From assembly GCA_001464545.1 (NCBI GenBank), contig LNFC01000022.1:1-64000 (forward strand): a stretch of 64,000 nt of DNA. Direction: 5' to 3'. The position numbers and the translations under genes are program-made. This DNA is from Acidobacteria bacterium Ga0077551 (lineage in GTDB: Bacteria; Pseudomonadota; Alphaproteobacteria; Caulobacterales; Hyphomonadaceae). The notes beneath the pieces are model-generated. The model saw only the letters and a list, made by a program, of their open reading frames with translations, ran no database searches and was not told where the DNA came from. This document shows positions 33,616-43,032 of the stretch, in pieces; the first letter of the stretch is position 1, and each line of letters opens with the position of its first letter.

Positions 33616-34517
33616 TCATGGGACGGAGGATCCATATCGTCGAGGTCGGGCCGCGCGACGGGTTGCAGAATGATCCGGCCAATCTAAGCGTCGAACAGAA
33701 GCTGGAGTTCATCGCGCGGCTGGAGGCGGCGGGGGTGACGCGGATGGAGTCCGGCAGTTTTGTATCGCCCAAGGCGGTGCCGAAGATGGCGGACTCGGCG
33801 GCGGTGTTTGCCGGGCTGACGCGGGGCGGCAGGGCGAAGCATATTGCGCTGGCGCTAAACGAGACGGGGGTGCGCCGGGCGATCGAGGCAAAGGCGGACG
33901 AGATCAATTTCGTGCTGGTGGCGGGCGAGGGGTTCGGGCGCCGCAACCAGGGCATGAGCCCTCAGGAGAGCGCGGACATGCTGGCGAAGTGTGCGCCGCT
34001 GGTTCACGAGGCTGGACTGCCCTTGTCGGCGACAATCTCGGTGGCATTCGGCGATCCATATGACGGCGACGTGGATATCGGCGTGGTCGGCAATCTGGCC
34101 GCGCAGGCGCAGCGGGCGGGGATTGCCGAACTGGCGCTGGGCGACACGATCGGGGCGGCGACGCCCTGGGACGTGCGCCAGCGGATCGAGCGTGTACGGA
34201 TGGAGGCGCCGGATGTGTCGCTGCGGCTGCATTTCCACGATACGCGCGGGGCGGGCCTCGCCAATGTGTTCGCGGCAGTGGAGGCGGGCGTCGATGTGAT
34301 CGATGCCAGCTGCGGCGGGATCGGAGGCTGCCCGTTTGCGCCCGGCGCGACGGGCAATGTGGCGACCGAGGATGTCGTCTGGATGCTGCACCGGGCGGGT
34401 TTCGAGACGGGCGTCGACCTTGAGCAGATGATCGCGACGGCGCGCTGGCTCGAGGGAGTTCTCGGACATGGCGTGTCGTCGGCGCTGAGCCGGGCGGGGG
34501 TATTTCCGCGCGGGTAG
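33612..34517 (+). CDS. Hydroxymethylglutaryl-CoA lyase
   Basis: A 301-residue TIM-barrel lyase of the HMGL-like family. The N-terminus IVEVGPRDGLQND holds the catalytic Arg and metal-binding Asp, LHFHDTRGAG supplies the two metal histidines, and GIGGCPFAPGATGNVATED carries the signature GGCPFA with its loop cysteine. It splits HMG-CoA into acetoacetate and acetyl-CoA, the last step of leucine degradation. The start overlaps the enoyl-CoA hydratase stop (ATGA); an in-frame ATG two codons later is an alternative. Confidence 0.92.
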   Translation: MIMGRRIHIVEVGPRDGLQNDPANLSVEQKLEFIARLEAAGVTRMESGSFVSPKAVPKMADSAAVFAGLTRGGRAKHIALALNETGVRRAIEAKADEINFVLVAGEGFGRRNQGMSPQESADMLAKCAPLVHEAGLPLSATISVAFGDPYDGDVDIGVVGNLAAQAQRAGIAELALGDTIGAATPWDVRQRIERVRMEAPDVSLRLHFHDTRGAGLANVFAAVEAGVDVIDASCGGIGGCPFAPGATGNVATEDVVWMLHRAGFETGVDLEQMIATARWLEGVLGHGVSSALSRAGVFPRG

Positions 34518-34522
34518 GGGCG

Positions 34523-34538
34523 TTTTCAGGGATGAAAA
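34523..34538 (+). terminator. Weak hairpin after the HMG-CoA lyase gene
   Basis: TTTTCA-GGGA-TGAAAA is a perfect but AT-rich six-bp stem six bases after the stop; a TTTTT stretch follows about five bases later. The rest of the 153-bp gap to the ribokinase stop shows no open frame or clear signal. Confidence 0.35.
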
Positions 34539-34670
34539 CAGGTTTTTGCGTATAGGTCCGTGAGCGGAGGTGTGGCGCAAGGTCCGGGCGGATACTTTGC
34601 AGCGCGTTGATGCGTCTTCGGGTTTTGTTTCCGGGAGCGGCGCAAAGTGTTGCGCTATCTCCGACTCCGC

Positions 34671-35513
34671 CTAGCGCTTCAGCAGAGCTTCGACTTCGGC
34701 GCGCAGGGGCAGGCTCGGTTGGGCGCCGGGTTTGGTGCAGGTGGCGGCGCCGGCGGTGACCGCGAAGGTGAGGGCGGCGGTCTCGTCCAGGCCTTCGATC
34801 AGGGCGCAGGTGAGGGCGGCGAAGAAGGTGTCGCCGGCGCCGACTGTGTCGACGACGCGGACCGGCGGCGGCCGGGCGGAGGCGATCCGTGTGCCGCCTT
34901 TCCAGAGCTCGGCGCCGTCGCTGCCGAGCGAGATGGCGACGAGGCGGCCGGGGGCGTGGAGGGACGCGCCGTAGAAGGCCGCCTCGGTTTCGTTGACGAC
35001 GAGGAGATCCGCTTCGGCAAGCAGCGTGTCCGGCACCGGCAGGGCGGGGGCAAGGTTCAGCGCGACGAGGCCGGTGGCGCGTTTGGCGGCGGCGAGGAGG
35101 GCGGGGATGGGGACTTCGAGGACGCCGAGCATGTGCTCGATGGTCTCCTCCTGAACGTCGCTCGCGGAGAGCGCATTGTTCGCGCCCGGACAGACGACGA
35201 TGAGGTTTTCGCCTTCGGGGGAGACGGCGATCAGGGCGACGCCGGTGGTCTCGCCGTTGAGATAATGCGTGGCCGAGAGATCGACGCCGGCTTCGCGCAG
35301 CAGCTTAAGTGCCTCTTCGGCCATGTCGTCATTTCCGACGGCAGCGATGAGGCGGACCTTGTGGCCAAGGCGCGCGGCGGCGAGCGCCTGGTTGGCGCCC
35401 TTGCCGCCCGGATAGCGCGCGAGGCGGGCACCGGTGACCGTTTCGCCCGGATGCGGGAGCGGCGCGCCGGAGGCGACGAGATCGAGATTGACAGAGCCGA
35501 CGACGGTGATCAT
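34671..35513 (-). CDS. rbsK: Ribokinase (PfkB family)
   Basis: A 280-residue carbohydrate kinase from the ATG at 35513. The N-terminal ITVVGSVNLDLV, the substrate motif YPGGKGANQALAAARLG, and the C-terminal anion-hole DTVGAGDTFFAAL with the catalytic aspartate are those of ribokinases. The start overlaps the stop of the nucleoside hydrolase by four bases, so the two enzymes form a salvage route: the hydrolase frees ribose, which this kinase phosphorylates. Confidence 0.9.
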   Translation of the reverse strand: MITVVGSVNLDLVASGAPLPHPGETVTGARLARYPGGKGANQALAAARLGHKVRLIAAVGNDDMAEEALKLLREAGVDLSATHYLNGETTGVALIAVSPEGENLIVVCPGANNALSASDVQEETIEHMLGVLEVPIPALLAAAKRATGLVALNLAPALPVPDTLLAEADLLVVNETEAAFYGASLHAPGRLVAISLGSDGAELWKGGTRIASARPPPVRVVDTVGAGDTFFAALTCALIEGLDETAALTFAVTAGAATCTKPGAQPSLPLRAEVEALLKR

Positions 35514-36445
35514 GCGCGCGCTTTCAGCAGGTCTTCGATGACGGCGAAGAAGGCATCGGCATCGGCGGAGGTGACCCAATGGTGAGGGCCGCGCTTCGTA
35601 TCCTTCACCTTGGTGCGGCCGAATTCGGCGCCGGGGCGGGTGACGACGCTGACGCGGCAGGGCTTCGCCTCGAAGATCTCCGGGGCGAGCAGGTAGACCA
35701 CCGTGGACGGATCATGCATCGGCGCCATCTGGCCGTTCTTCCAGCGCGCTTCGAGCCTGTTGCCGGCCGCCAGCAGGTCCGCCATCATTTCTGCCTCGGG
35801 GCCGGCGATCTTGCGCAGGCTGGCGACCCGCTCGGGCTCGGAACGCACGGTATGCGTGACATCGAGGCTGAGCACGGTCGTGCGGATGCCGGCATCGAAG
35901 ACGATGGCGGCGGCGTGGGGATCGGCGAAGACGTTGAACTCAGCGAAAGGCGTGATGTTGCCGCCGATCCGGTCACCGCCGGCCATGACGACGAGGTGGC
36001 CGATCTTCGAGGCGATCTCCGGCGCCATCACGAGGGCGGCGGCGAGATTGGTCATCGGGCCGGAGAGGATGACGGTCTGGCTGGCGGGCGCGGCGGCCGA
36101 GAGGCGCGCGATCAGTTCGCCAACGCCGTGCCCGGGAGCGAGGGGGGCTTTGGGCGCGAAGATCTCGATCCCTTCGATGCCGGACTCGCCGTGGAAGTCT
36201 TCGGCAGTGACGGGCTTGCGCAGCATCGGGCGGGGGCAGCCAGCGTAGACGGGGACGCCAGAGCGGCCCATCCGCTCACAGATCATCCTTGCGTTGCGGC
36301 TGGTCAGGCGGAGCGGCACATTGCCGGCGACGGTGGTGATGGCGCGCACGTCGAGCTTCGGCGACATGAAGGCGATCATCAGCATGACGGCGTCGTCGAT
36401 GCCGGGGTCGCAGTCGATGATCAGGGGGAGGGGAGACGTGGTCAT
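35510..36445 (-). CDS. Nucleoside hydrolase
   Basis: A 311-residue protein of the inosine-uridine preferring nucleoside hydrolase family. The N-terminal calcium-binding motif is IIDCDPGIDDAVML, with the DxDPGIDDA signature. Further family segments are TTVAGNVPL, ILSGPMTNLAAAL, VVMAGG and EFNVFADPHAAAIV. It cleaves ribonucleosides into base and ribose. It lies between an acyl-CoA thioesterase and ribokinase, with four-base overlaps on both sides. Confidence 0.92.
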   Translation of the reverse strand: MTTSPLPLIIDCDPGIDDAVMLMIAFMSPKLDVRAITTVAGNVPLRLTSRNARMICERMGRSGVPVYAGCPRPMLRKPVTAEDFHGESGIEGIEIFAPKAPLAPGHGVGELIARLSAAAPASQTVILSGPMTNLAAALVMAPEIASKIGHLVVMAGGDRIGGNITPFAEFNVFADPHAAAIVFDAGIRTTVLSLDVTHTVRSEPERVASLRKIAGPEAEMMADLLAAGNRLEARWKNGQMAPMHDPSTVVYLLAPEIFEAKPCRVSVVTRPGAEFGRTKVKDTKRGPHHWVTSADADAFFAVIEDLLKARA

Positions 36446-36963
36446 CCGCGGGCCTGCAATTCTGCGATGGCCTGTTTGAAATGATCGTCCAGCGGCGGGC
36501 TGTTGTATTTCACACCGAGCGCCTCCATCGCCATTTCGGCAGTCACCTTGGCTTTCTTGCGGCCATAGAGGCGGGCGACCATGTGGCTGGTGGCGCAGAC
36601 CTGATCCTTGGAGACAAACTTGTGCTCGAAGCAGATGAAACAGTCTTCCCAGCCGGCGAGGCGGGTCTGCAGTTCGAACTTCTGCGGATAGCGCAGCATG
36701 CGGATATAGTTGAAGGCTTCGTACTGGACGATCGGGATCCAGCCGCGCTTGCGGTAGGTCTTCAGGGCGCCGGTGCGGCCCATGAAGTTCATCGTGCCGA
36801 GATCGGTGAAGGAGGAATAGCGCGAATTGGTCATGTGGCCCATCGGGTCCTGGTCGCCGAGCCAGACGGCCGAGCGGACGATGTGCAGGTCGAGGAGGCC
36901 GGTTTTCACCTTCGAGAAGAAGGCGGGCAGGAAGACGCGCAGGAATCGGAAAAACAGGTTCAT
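36442..36963 (-). CDS. Acyl-CoA thioesterase family protein (hotdog fold)
   Basis: A 173-residue protein. After an amphipathic N-terminal segment (FFRFLRVFLPAFF), the hotdog domain contains LGDQDPMGHMTNSRYSSFTDLG, in which the Asp/Asn and HMTN residues correspond to the 4HBT-like active region, and a later VATSHMVARL strand. It is similar in form to THEM6-type thioesterases. The substrate is unknown. It is the first gene of a minus-strand operon with the nucleoside hydrolase and ribokinase, though its metabolic link to them is unclear. Confidence 0.8.
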   Translation of the reverse strand: MNLFFRFLRVFLPAFFSKVKTGLLDLHIVRSAVWLGDQDPMGHMTNSRYSSFTDLGTMNFMGRTGALKTYRKRGWIPIVQYEAFNYIRMLRYPQKFELQTRLAGWEDCFICFEHKFVSKDQVCATSHMVARLYGRKKAKVTAEMAMEALGVKYNSPPLDDHFKQAIAELQARG

Positions 36964-37075
36964 GACAGGGCCAGCCGTTTCCTCAGTCTTTTTTTATCGC
37001 CCAACTCTATGCGGAGCGTCTGCGCGCCTTTCAAGCGTCATGCCGGTCCGGATAACCTTAAATCGGGGCGCGCCG

Positions 37076-40000
37076 TTACTCGGCGGGCTGGGCGAGGGCT
37101 TCGGATTCGGCCTCGAGCTTGCGGGCGACGTCGCCGGGCGAGCCGGTGCGGCGGGCGAGCAGGCTGTAAGCCGCCGGAACGACCAGCAGGGCCACGGTGA
37201 CCGAGGCGATGGCGCCGAAGAAGACGACGATGCCGATGGCCATGCGCGTTTCGGCGCCGGCGCCGTGGGTGAAGATCAGCGGCATGGCGCCGACGGCGGT
37301 GGTGAGGCCCGTCATCAGGATCGGGCGGAGGCGGGCGAGGGACGCTTCCTTGAGGGCGGTGTCGAAATCCTTGCCTTCATCACGCAGCTGGTTCGCAAAC
37401 TCGACCACGAGGATGCCGTTCTTGGCCGCGAGGCCGATCAGCATGATCAGGCCGATCTGGGTGTAGATGTTCAGCGTCTGACCCGTGAGCCAGAGGCCGA
37501 ACATGCCGCCGGCGAGCGTGGCAGGGACGGCGAGGATGATCACCAGCGGGTGGATCCAGCTTTCGAACTGGGCGGCGAGCACGAGGAAGACGATCAGCAG
37601 GCCGAGGCCGAAGACGAAGAGGATCGAGGCGCCGGAGGAGCGGAACTCGAGCGACTGGCCCTTGAAGTCGATGGTGGCTTCCTGCGGGAGCACGTCGCGA
37701 GCGACGCGCTCCATGCCGTCGAGCGCTTCGCCGAGGTTCACGCCGGGGGCGAGGTTGGCATCGATGGTGATGGCACGGACGCGGTTGTAGCGGTTGAGCG
37801 CCGGGCTGTCGGCGAAGGGGGTGATGCTGACCACGCTGGCGAGCGGGACGAGTTCGCCGGAGCGGGTGGAGCGCACATAGATGTTCTGGACATCGTTGGG
37901 GGTCGACTGTTCCGAACGCAGGCCTTCGAGGATGACGTCATACTCCTCGCCCTGGTCGATATAGGTCGTCACGCGGCGCGAGCCGAGCATGGTCTGCAGG
38001 GTCGAGCCGATCTCGGAGACGGTGACGCCGAGGTCGGCGGCGCGGGCGTAGTTGATCTCGATCCGGTATTGCGGCTGGGTTTCCTTGTAGTCCCAGTCGA
38101 TATCGGTGAGGCCCGGATTGTCGGTTTCGAGGGCGGCGACGAAGGTGTCGCGCCATTCGACGAGCTGCTCGTAGGAGGGGCCGCCGATCACGAACTGGAC
38201 CGGTTTTCCGCCGCCGCCGGCGAGGCCCTGGCGCATGATGGCGAAGGCGCGGATGCCGGGGAGGTCGGACATCTTGGCGTTGATCTCGCCCATGATCTCT
38301 TGGGCGGGGCGGCGGCTTGACCAGTCATCCAGAACGGCGACGACGTTGCCCTGGTTGTAGGCATTGGAGCCGAAGCCGGGGGCGCGCACGAGCAGGCGGC
38401 TGATCTCGCCGGATTCCGTGTACGGAAGGAGGCGGCGTTCGATCTCGTCGAGGTATTTCGACATGTATTCGAAGGACGCGCCTTCGGGGCCGCGCACGGT
38501 GATGAAGAAGCTGCCGCGGTCTTCGGTCGGGGCGTATTCCTGGCCGAGGGTCTGGTAGAGCAGCCAGATGGCGGCAAAGGCGCCGAGCAGGCCGGCGATC
38601 ATGATGACGGGGAAGCGCACGATGATGTCGAACACATGGCCGTAGAGCCATTTGATGCCGTTGAAGGCGCGGTCGACCAGGTTGGGCAGCAGCGCGAGGA
38701 CGCCGGTGCGCCTGCCGGTGTGCGGCTTCAGGATTTTCGAGGCGATCATCGGCGAGAGCGACAGCGCCACGAAGCACGAGAAGGCGACCGAGGCGGCAAT
38801 CGCGACGGCGAACTCCGTGAACAGACGGCCGGTATTGCCGCCCATGAAGGTGATCGGGATGAACACGGCCATCAGCACGAGCGTGGTGGCGAGGACGGCG
38901 AAGCCGACCTGGCGGGTGCCGTTGAAGGCGGCGACGAGCGGGGTTTCGCCGAGTTCCTTCATGCGCCGGTCGATGTTCTCGAGCACGACGATGGCGTCGT
39001 CCACGATCAAGCCGATGGCGAGCACGAGGGCGAGCAGCGTCAGCAGGTTCAGCGACAGGCCGAGCGCGTACATGATGATGAAGGTGGCGATGACGGAGAC
39101 CGGCACGGTCACGGCCGGGATCAGGGTGGCGCGCAGGCTGCCGAGGAAGAGGAAGATGACGAGGGTGACGAGACCGACGGTGATGGCGAGGGTGACCCAG
39201 ACTTCGCGGATCGAGGCTTCGATGAAGACCGAGCTGTCGAAAGCCCGGTAGATCTGCATGCCGTCCGGCAGGGTGGCGTTCAGTTCCTCGGCGAGGTCCT
39301 TGGCGGCCTGGGCCACGTCGACGGTGTTGGCGGTGGACTGTTTGACGATGCCGAGGCCGACCATCGGCTCGCCATTGCCGCGGAAGGTGGTGCGGTCATC
39401 GACGGTGCCGCGCTCGACCCGGGCGACGTCGCCGAGGCGGACGAGGTAGCCCTCGCCCTGCGCAATGACGAGGCCGGCGAAATCATCGACGGTGCGGAAA
39501 GCGCGGTCGATGCGCATGGTGTAGTAGAGGTCGCCGGATTCGAGGTTGCCGGCGGGGGCTTCGATGTTCTCGGCGCGCAGGGCGCGTTCGATGTCGCTGG
39601 CGACGAGGCCGCGGGCGGCGAGGGCGCGGCGGTCGATCCAGACGCGCATGGCGTAGTCACGTGCGCCGCCGACCTGAATGCGGGCAACGCCGTCGAGGGC
39701 GGAGAAGCGGTCGACGAGATAGCGGTTGGCGTAGTCGGTAAGTTCGGGCGTTGCGAGCTTTTCGCTGGCGAGGTTCAGCCACAGGATCACATCGTCGTCG
39801 GCGTCGGCTTTCTCGACTTCCGGCGGATCGGCCTCGTCGGGCAGGAGGTCCACGATGCCGGACACGCGGTCGCGCACATCATTGGCGGCCGATTCAATAT
39901 CCCGGTCGATGCGGAACTCGATCGAGATGTTGGAGCGGCCGTCCTGCGAACGCGAATTGATGAAGCGCACGCCTTCGACGCCGGCGATGCGGTCTTCGAT

Positions 40001-40198
40001 GATCTGGGTAATGCGGGTTTCAACGACCGAGGCGGACGCGCCGGGATAGTTGGTCGAGATCGAGACGACCGGGGGGTCGATGTCGGGATACTCACGCAGG
40101 GCAAGGCGCGAGAAGGCGACGAGGCCGAACACGATGAGCACGAGGGATACGACCCAGGCGAAGACGGGTCGCTTGATCGAGGTGTCCGACAGCATCAT
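37076..40198 (-). CDS. RND efflux pump permease subunit (HAE1 family)
   Basis: A 1040-residue polytopic protein. It begins MMLSDTSIKRPVFAWVVSLVLI and has two repeats of one helix, a large periplasmic loop and five further helices. The proton-relay aspartates are in GLIVDDAIVVLEN and family motif LALREYPDIDPP follows the first helix; the second half has AAKNGILVVEFANQL and LTTAVGAMPL. The FPVIMIAGLLGAFA centre and HAE1 features place it with multidrug exporters (MexB/MdtBC-like). It is the last gene of an outer membrane factor-adaptor-pump operon, six bases after the adaptor gene. Confidence 0.94.
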   Translation of the reverse strand: MMLSDTSIKRPVFAWVVSLVLIVFGLVAFSRLALREYPDIDPPVVSISTNYPGASASVVETRITQIIEDRIAGVEGVRFINSRSQDGRSNISIEFRIDRDIESAANDVRDRVSGIVDLLPDEADPPEVEKADADDDVILWLNLASEKLATPELTDYANRYLVDRFSALDGVARIQVGGARDYAMRVWIDRRALAARGLVASDIERALRAENIEAPAGNLESGDLYYTMRIDRAFRTVDDFAGLVIAQGEGYLVRLGDVARVERGTVDDRTTFRGNGEPMVGLGIVKQSTANTVDVAQAAKDLAEELNATLPDGMQIYRAFDSSVFIEASIREVWVTLAITVGLVTLVIFLFLGSLRATLIPAVTVPVSVIATFIIMYALGLSLNLLTLLALVLAIGLIVDDAIVVLENIDRRMKELGETPLVAAFNGTRQVGFAVLATTLVLMAVFIPITFMGGNTGRLFTEFAVAIAASVAFSCFVALSLSPMIASKILKPHTGRRTGVLALLPNLVDRAFNGIKWLYGHVFDIIVRFPVIMIAGLLGAFAAIWLLYQTLGQEYAPTEDRGSFFITVRGPEGASFEYMSKYLDEIERRLLPYTESGEISRLLVRAPGFGSNAYNQGNVVAVLDDWSSRRPAQEIMGEINAKMSDLPGIRAFAIMRQGLAGGGGKPVQFVIGGPSYEQLVEWRDTFVAALETDNPGLTDIDWDYKETQPQYRIEINYARAADLGVTVSEIGSTLQTMLGSRRVTTYIDQGEEYDVILEGLRSEQSTPNDVQNIYVRSTRSGELVPLASVVSITPFADSPALNRYNRVRAITIDANLAPGVNLGEALDGMERVARDVLPQEATIDFKGQSLEFRSSGASILFVFGLGLLIVFLVLAAQFESWIHPLVIILAVPATLAGGMFGLWLTGQTLNIYTQIGLIMLIGLAAKNGILVVEFANQLRDEGKDFDTALKEASLARLRPILMTGLTTAVGAMPLIFTHGAGAETRMAIGIVVFFGAIASVTVALLVVPAAYSLLARRTGSPGDVARKLEAESEALAQPAE

Positions 40199-40204
40199 TG
40201 CGGT

Positions 40205-41374
40205 CTAATCCCGGTTTGCGGCGGATGGCTCTCCGCCGCCGCCGGGTCCGGCGGCCACGGAGGGCTTCAGGATCGCCTGATCGCGCAGCACGATGGCGGC
40301 GCCTTCGCGCAGGCGCAGGGCGCCTTCGGTGACGACGCGCTGGCCGGGCTCGAGGCCGGCCAGGATTTCGGCGCGGCCGTCCTGGCGCAGGCCGACATCG
40401 ACCTTGACGCGGTTGGCCACCGGGCCGGAAGCGCCGTCCAAGACGGTCCAGACAAAGGTTTCCGGGCCGAGCGGCTGGAGCGCGCCTTCGGGCACCGACA
40501 GCGCCTCGCGCGGCTGGGCGAGCAGGGCCACGGCGACAAACATGCCGGCTTTCAGCTGGCCATCGGCGTTGGGGATCATCGCCCGTACGCGGACGGAGCG
40601 GGTGACAGGGTCGACCGAGTTGTTGATGCTGTCGACAGTGCCGGTGAACGTGGCGCCGGGCAGGTCATTGGAGCGGGCCTCGATGGTGAGGCCGGGCGTG
40701 AGGCTGCTCAGGAAGATCGAGGGCACAGCGAAATCGAGACGCATGACGCTGTCATCGATCAGCGTGGCGACGACATCGCCGGGACGGACGAGCGAGCCGA
40801 CGGAGACCTGCCGGAAGCCAAGGACGCCGTCGAACGGGGCGACGAGGACGCGGTCGCGCTGGCGCGACTGCACGGCGCGCAGTTGGGCGGCGGCGGCGTT
40901 GGCGTTGCGGCGAGCGATGTCGAGTTCGGCCTGCGAGACGGCGCCCTGCGCGGTCAACGGCTCGAGGCGGGCGAGTTCCTGGTTGGCCTGCGCCAGTTCG
41001 GCTTCGGCGCCTTCGACGAGCGCGCTTTGCTCTCGCTGGGCGAGGGAAACGAGCGTCTTTCCGGCTTTCACGCGCTGGCCGTCTTCGAAATAGACGGCGG
41101 TGACGCGGTCGGAGGCGGAAAGCGTGAGGTCGGCGCGCTCGTTGGCTTCCAGCGTGCCGATCGCTTCGACGCGGTTGGCGAAGGTCTGGTTGCGGGCGGG
41201 CTCGGCGAAGACACTGGCAGGCGGCGGGCCGCCGCGGCCGCCTCCGGGCCCGCCGGCGGGCGCCGCAGCGCCGCCCTCGGAGCAGCCGGGCAGGATGGCG
41301 AGGGCGATCAGCATTGCAGCGCCTGCCACAAGGGCGGTCGCGCGGGGCCGGGTTCGGGAGGTCGGCGTATTCAT
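40205..41374 (-). CDS. RND efflux periplasmic adaptor (membrane fusion lipoprotein)
   Basis: A 389-residue protein. A signal peptide ends at LAILPGC, a lipobox, followed by a glycine/proline-rich linker (GGPGGGRGGPPP). The family order is visible: a beta-barrel/lipoyl start with GTLEANERADLTLSASDRV, a coiled-coil hairpin (EGAEAELAQANQELARLEPL), the second lipoyl half with VLVAPFDGVLGFRQVSVGSLV, and a C-terminal membrane-proximal domain. It bridges the pump and the outer membrane channel. The start overlaps the stop of the outer membrane factor gene by four bases. Confidence 0.93.
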   Translation of the reverse strand: MNTPTSRTRPRATALVAGAAMLIALAILPGCSEGGAAAPAGGPGGGRGGPPPASVFAEPARNQTFANRVEAIGTLEANERADLTLSASDRVTAVYFEDGQRVKAGKTLVSLAQREQSALVEGAEAELAQANQELARLEPLTAQGAVSQAELDIARRNANAAAAQLRAVQSRQRDRVLVAPFDGVLGFRQVSVGSLVRPGDVVATLIDDSVMRLDFAVPSIFLSSLTPGLTIEARSNDLPGATFTGTVDSINNSVDPVTRSVRVRAMIPNADGQLKAGMFVAVALLAQPREALSVPEGALQPLGPETFVWTVLDGASGPVANRVKVDVGLRQDGRAEILAGLEPGQRVVTEGALRLREGAAIVLRDQAILKPSVAAGPGGGGEPSAANRD

Positions 41375-42825
41375 GGATTTTCTTCCTGATCCGTCCGGAA
41401 GGCGGTGAGTTCTTCGTCAGTCCAGATGCCGCCGAGGCTGCGATAGGCGCGAATGGCGCGGCGGGCGATTTCGGCTTCGTTCACGGCGAGCTGATCTTCC
41501 GTAGTCAGAAGGGTGCGCTGCGCATCCAGAACGTCAAGGGACGAGTCGAGGCCTTCCTGGAAGCGCAGGCGCGAGAGTTCGTAGGAGCGGCGTGCCGCCG
41601 CGAGGGCGGCTTCGAGGTCGGCGCGGCGTTCGCGCTCGGTGACATAATCGGAGAGCGAGGTCTCGGCGTCGGACAGCGCGTCGAGCACGGTGGCTTCGTA
41701 GTCGGCGACCGTGCCGAGAGTGCGGGCGTCGTTGACGTCGATCTGCGCATAGACGCGGCGTAGGTCCGGGCCGGCCCAGCTGATCGAGGGTCCGAAGGAG
41801 AAGCCGATGGAGTCTTCGTTGAAGGCGACGCCGGTATCGCTGATCAGGCCGAAGAGGTTCGCATTGAGCGTAATGCGCGGGAAGAGGCTCGCGCGCGCTG
41901 CGTCGCCGAGGGCGAGGGCGGCGCCGATGCGCGCTTCGGCGAGGCGCACGTCCGGGCGGCGCCGCAGCATGTCCTCGGGCGCGCCGGCGCTGAGCGAGGT
42001 GGTGAGGCGCGGGATGCGGGCCACGCGCTCGCCGTCCAAGCTTGTGACCGGGTCAGGCAGGGTCGCCGCGGCGCCGGTGAGGGCGGCGAGGCGGTTGCGG
42101 GCCGATGCGATGGCCGCGCGGAAGACAGGGAGGGAGGCAAGGGTGGTGCGGTACTGGGCTTCGGCGCGGTTGAGATCCAGCTCGTTGGCGCGGCCATTGT
42201 CGAACAGGGTCTGGACAAGGTCCAGGCTGTCCTTCTGCGCGGCAGCGTTGGCCTGGGCGACGCCGAGGCGGGCTTCGGCGCTGCGCAGGTCGATATAGGC
42301 GAGGGCGGTTTCAGAAGCCACGGTGACCGCGAGGTCGCGGCGCAGTTCGCGCGCGGCCGTTTCGTCATAGCGGGCCGCTTCGATGGCGGCGGCGAGGCGG
42401 CCGAAGGCATCAAGTTCCCAGCCGGCGGCGAGGCCGGCAGTGCCGCTGGCTTCGAAATCGTCAGCCCCGCCAGTAGGGCGGCTGGCGGCGGCGCTGGCGG
42501 AAGAGGAGAGCGACGGGCTGCGGCCAAGCAGGGCGAGGCGGAGCAGGGCTTCGGCCTCGGCAACGGAATAGTCGGCGCCGCGCAGGACGGGCGAGGCCTT
42601 GAGGGCGGTCTCGACGAGGCGCTGGAGTTCCGGGTCGTCAAAGCCGGTCCACCAGGCGGAAGAGGGCGCGCCGGTGCCGGTGAGGGCGCGGAAGCCGGGA
42701 CCGGTCTCGACGGCAGGGTTGGCGGCGATCGGGGCGTCAGGCACGCCGGCGCAGGCCGCAACCATGAGGGCAGCGAACACGACTCCCGCAAGGCGGGCCG
42801 GGCGGACCACAGATAACGTTGTCAT
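41371..42825 (-). CDS. RND efflux outer membrane factor (NodT/OprM family)
   Basis: A 484-residue outer membrane lipoprotein with lipobox MVAAC near residue 25. Two OEP domains are seen, with SSAWWTGFDDPELQRLVETAL, DYSVAEAEALLRLALLG and RAEAQYRTTLASLPVFRAAI in the first and GAPEDMLRRRPDVRLAEARIG marking the NodT subfamily. It forms the TolC-like exit duct. It is the first gene of the operon, which may be controlled from the upstream dyads at 42.86 and 42.91 kb. GAGG precedes the ATG. Confidence 0.93.
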   Translation of the reverse strand: MTTLSVVRPARLAGVVFAALMVAACAGVPDAPIAANPAVETGPGFRALTGTGAPSSAWWTGFDDPELQRLVETALKASPVLRGADYSVAEAEALLRLALLGRSPSLSSSASAAASRPTGGADDFEASGTAGLAAGWELDAFGRLAAAIEAARYDETAARELRRDLAVTVASETALAYIDLRSAEARLGVAQANAAAQKDSLDLVQTLFDNGRANELDLNRAEAQYRTTLASLPVFRAAIASARNRLAALTGAAATLPDPVTSLDGERVARIPRLTTSLSAGAPEDMLRRRPDVRLAEARIGAALALGDAARASLFPRITLNANLFGLISDTGVAFNEDSIGFSFGPSISWAGPDLRRVYAQIDVNDARTLGTVADYEATVLDALSDAETSLSDYVTERERRADLEAALAAARRSYELSRLRFQEGLDSSLDVLDAQRTLLTTEDQLAVNEAEIARRAIRAYRSLGGIWTDEELTAFRTDQEENP

Positions 42826-42859
42826 ATGCCTCGACAGATAGACGATGAACCTTACCGAT

Positions 42860-42878
42860 CAAGGCTATACCAGCCTTG
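42860..42878. promoter_or_regulatory. Dyad upstream of the RND operon, candidate operator
   Basis: CAAGGCT-ATACC-AGCCTTG is a perfect seven-bp inverted repeat 35 bp before the first efflux gene. A second dyad, AAACGG-N7-CCGTTT, lies at 42907-42925. Either could bind a repressor of the TetR or MerR type, but no such regulator is adjacent. The rest of the 207-bp gap up to the SDR stop shows no gene. Confidence 0.4.
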
Positions 42879-43032
42879 GGCGCGTTAAGTCCGGATCATG
42901 TATCATAAACGGTTCAGCTCCGTTTGTCCGTCGCTGAGGCAACTTAACTTTGCGCATAATAGTCATGCACGCCGGCGGCGAGGCGCTTGGCCGCGCGCGG
43001 TTCACCCCTTCGTGATGAGATCGGCGGAGTTT

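Noticed and set aside
38636-41389. A 917-codon plus-strand open frame opposite the RND pump and adaptor genes
   Set aside because: It is a shadow of the high-GC minus-strand genes, with G/D/E/H-rich low-complexity translation and no domain; the RND proteins on the other strand are unambiguous.
42825-42862. A near-leaderless promoter TTGATC-N16-TATCTG for the RND operon
   Set aside because: It would start transcription about three bases before the ATG and cut off the GAGG ribosome binding site; the match to sigma-70 is weak.
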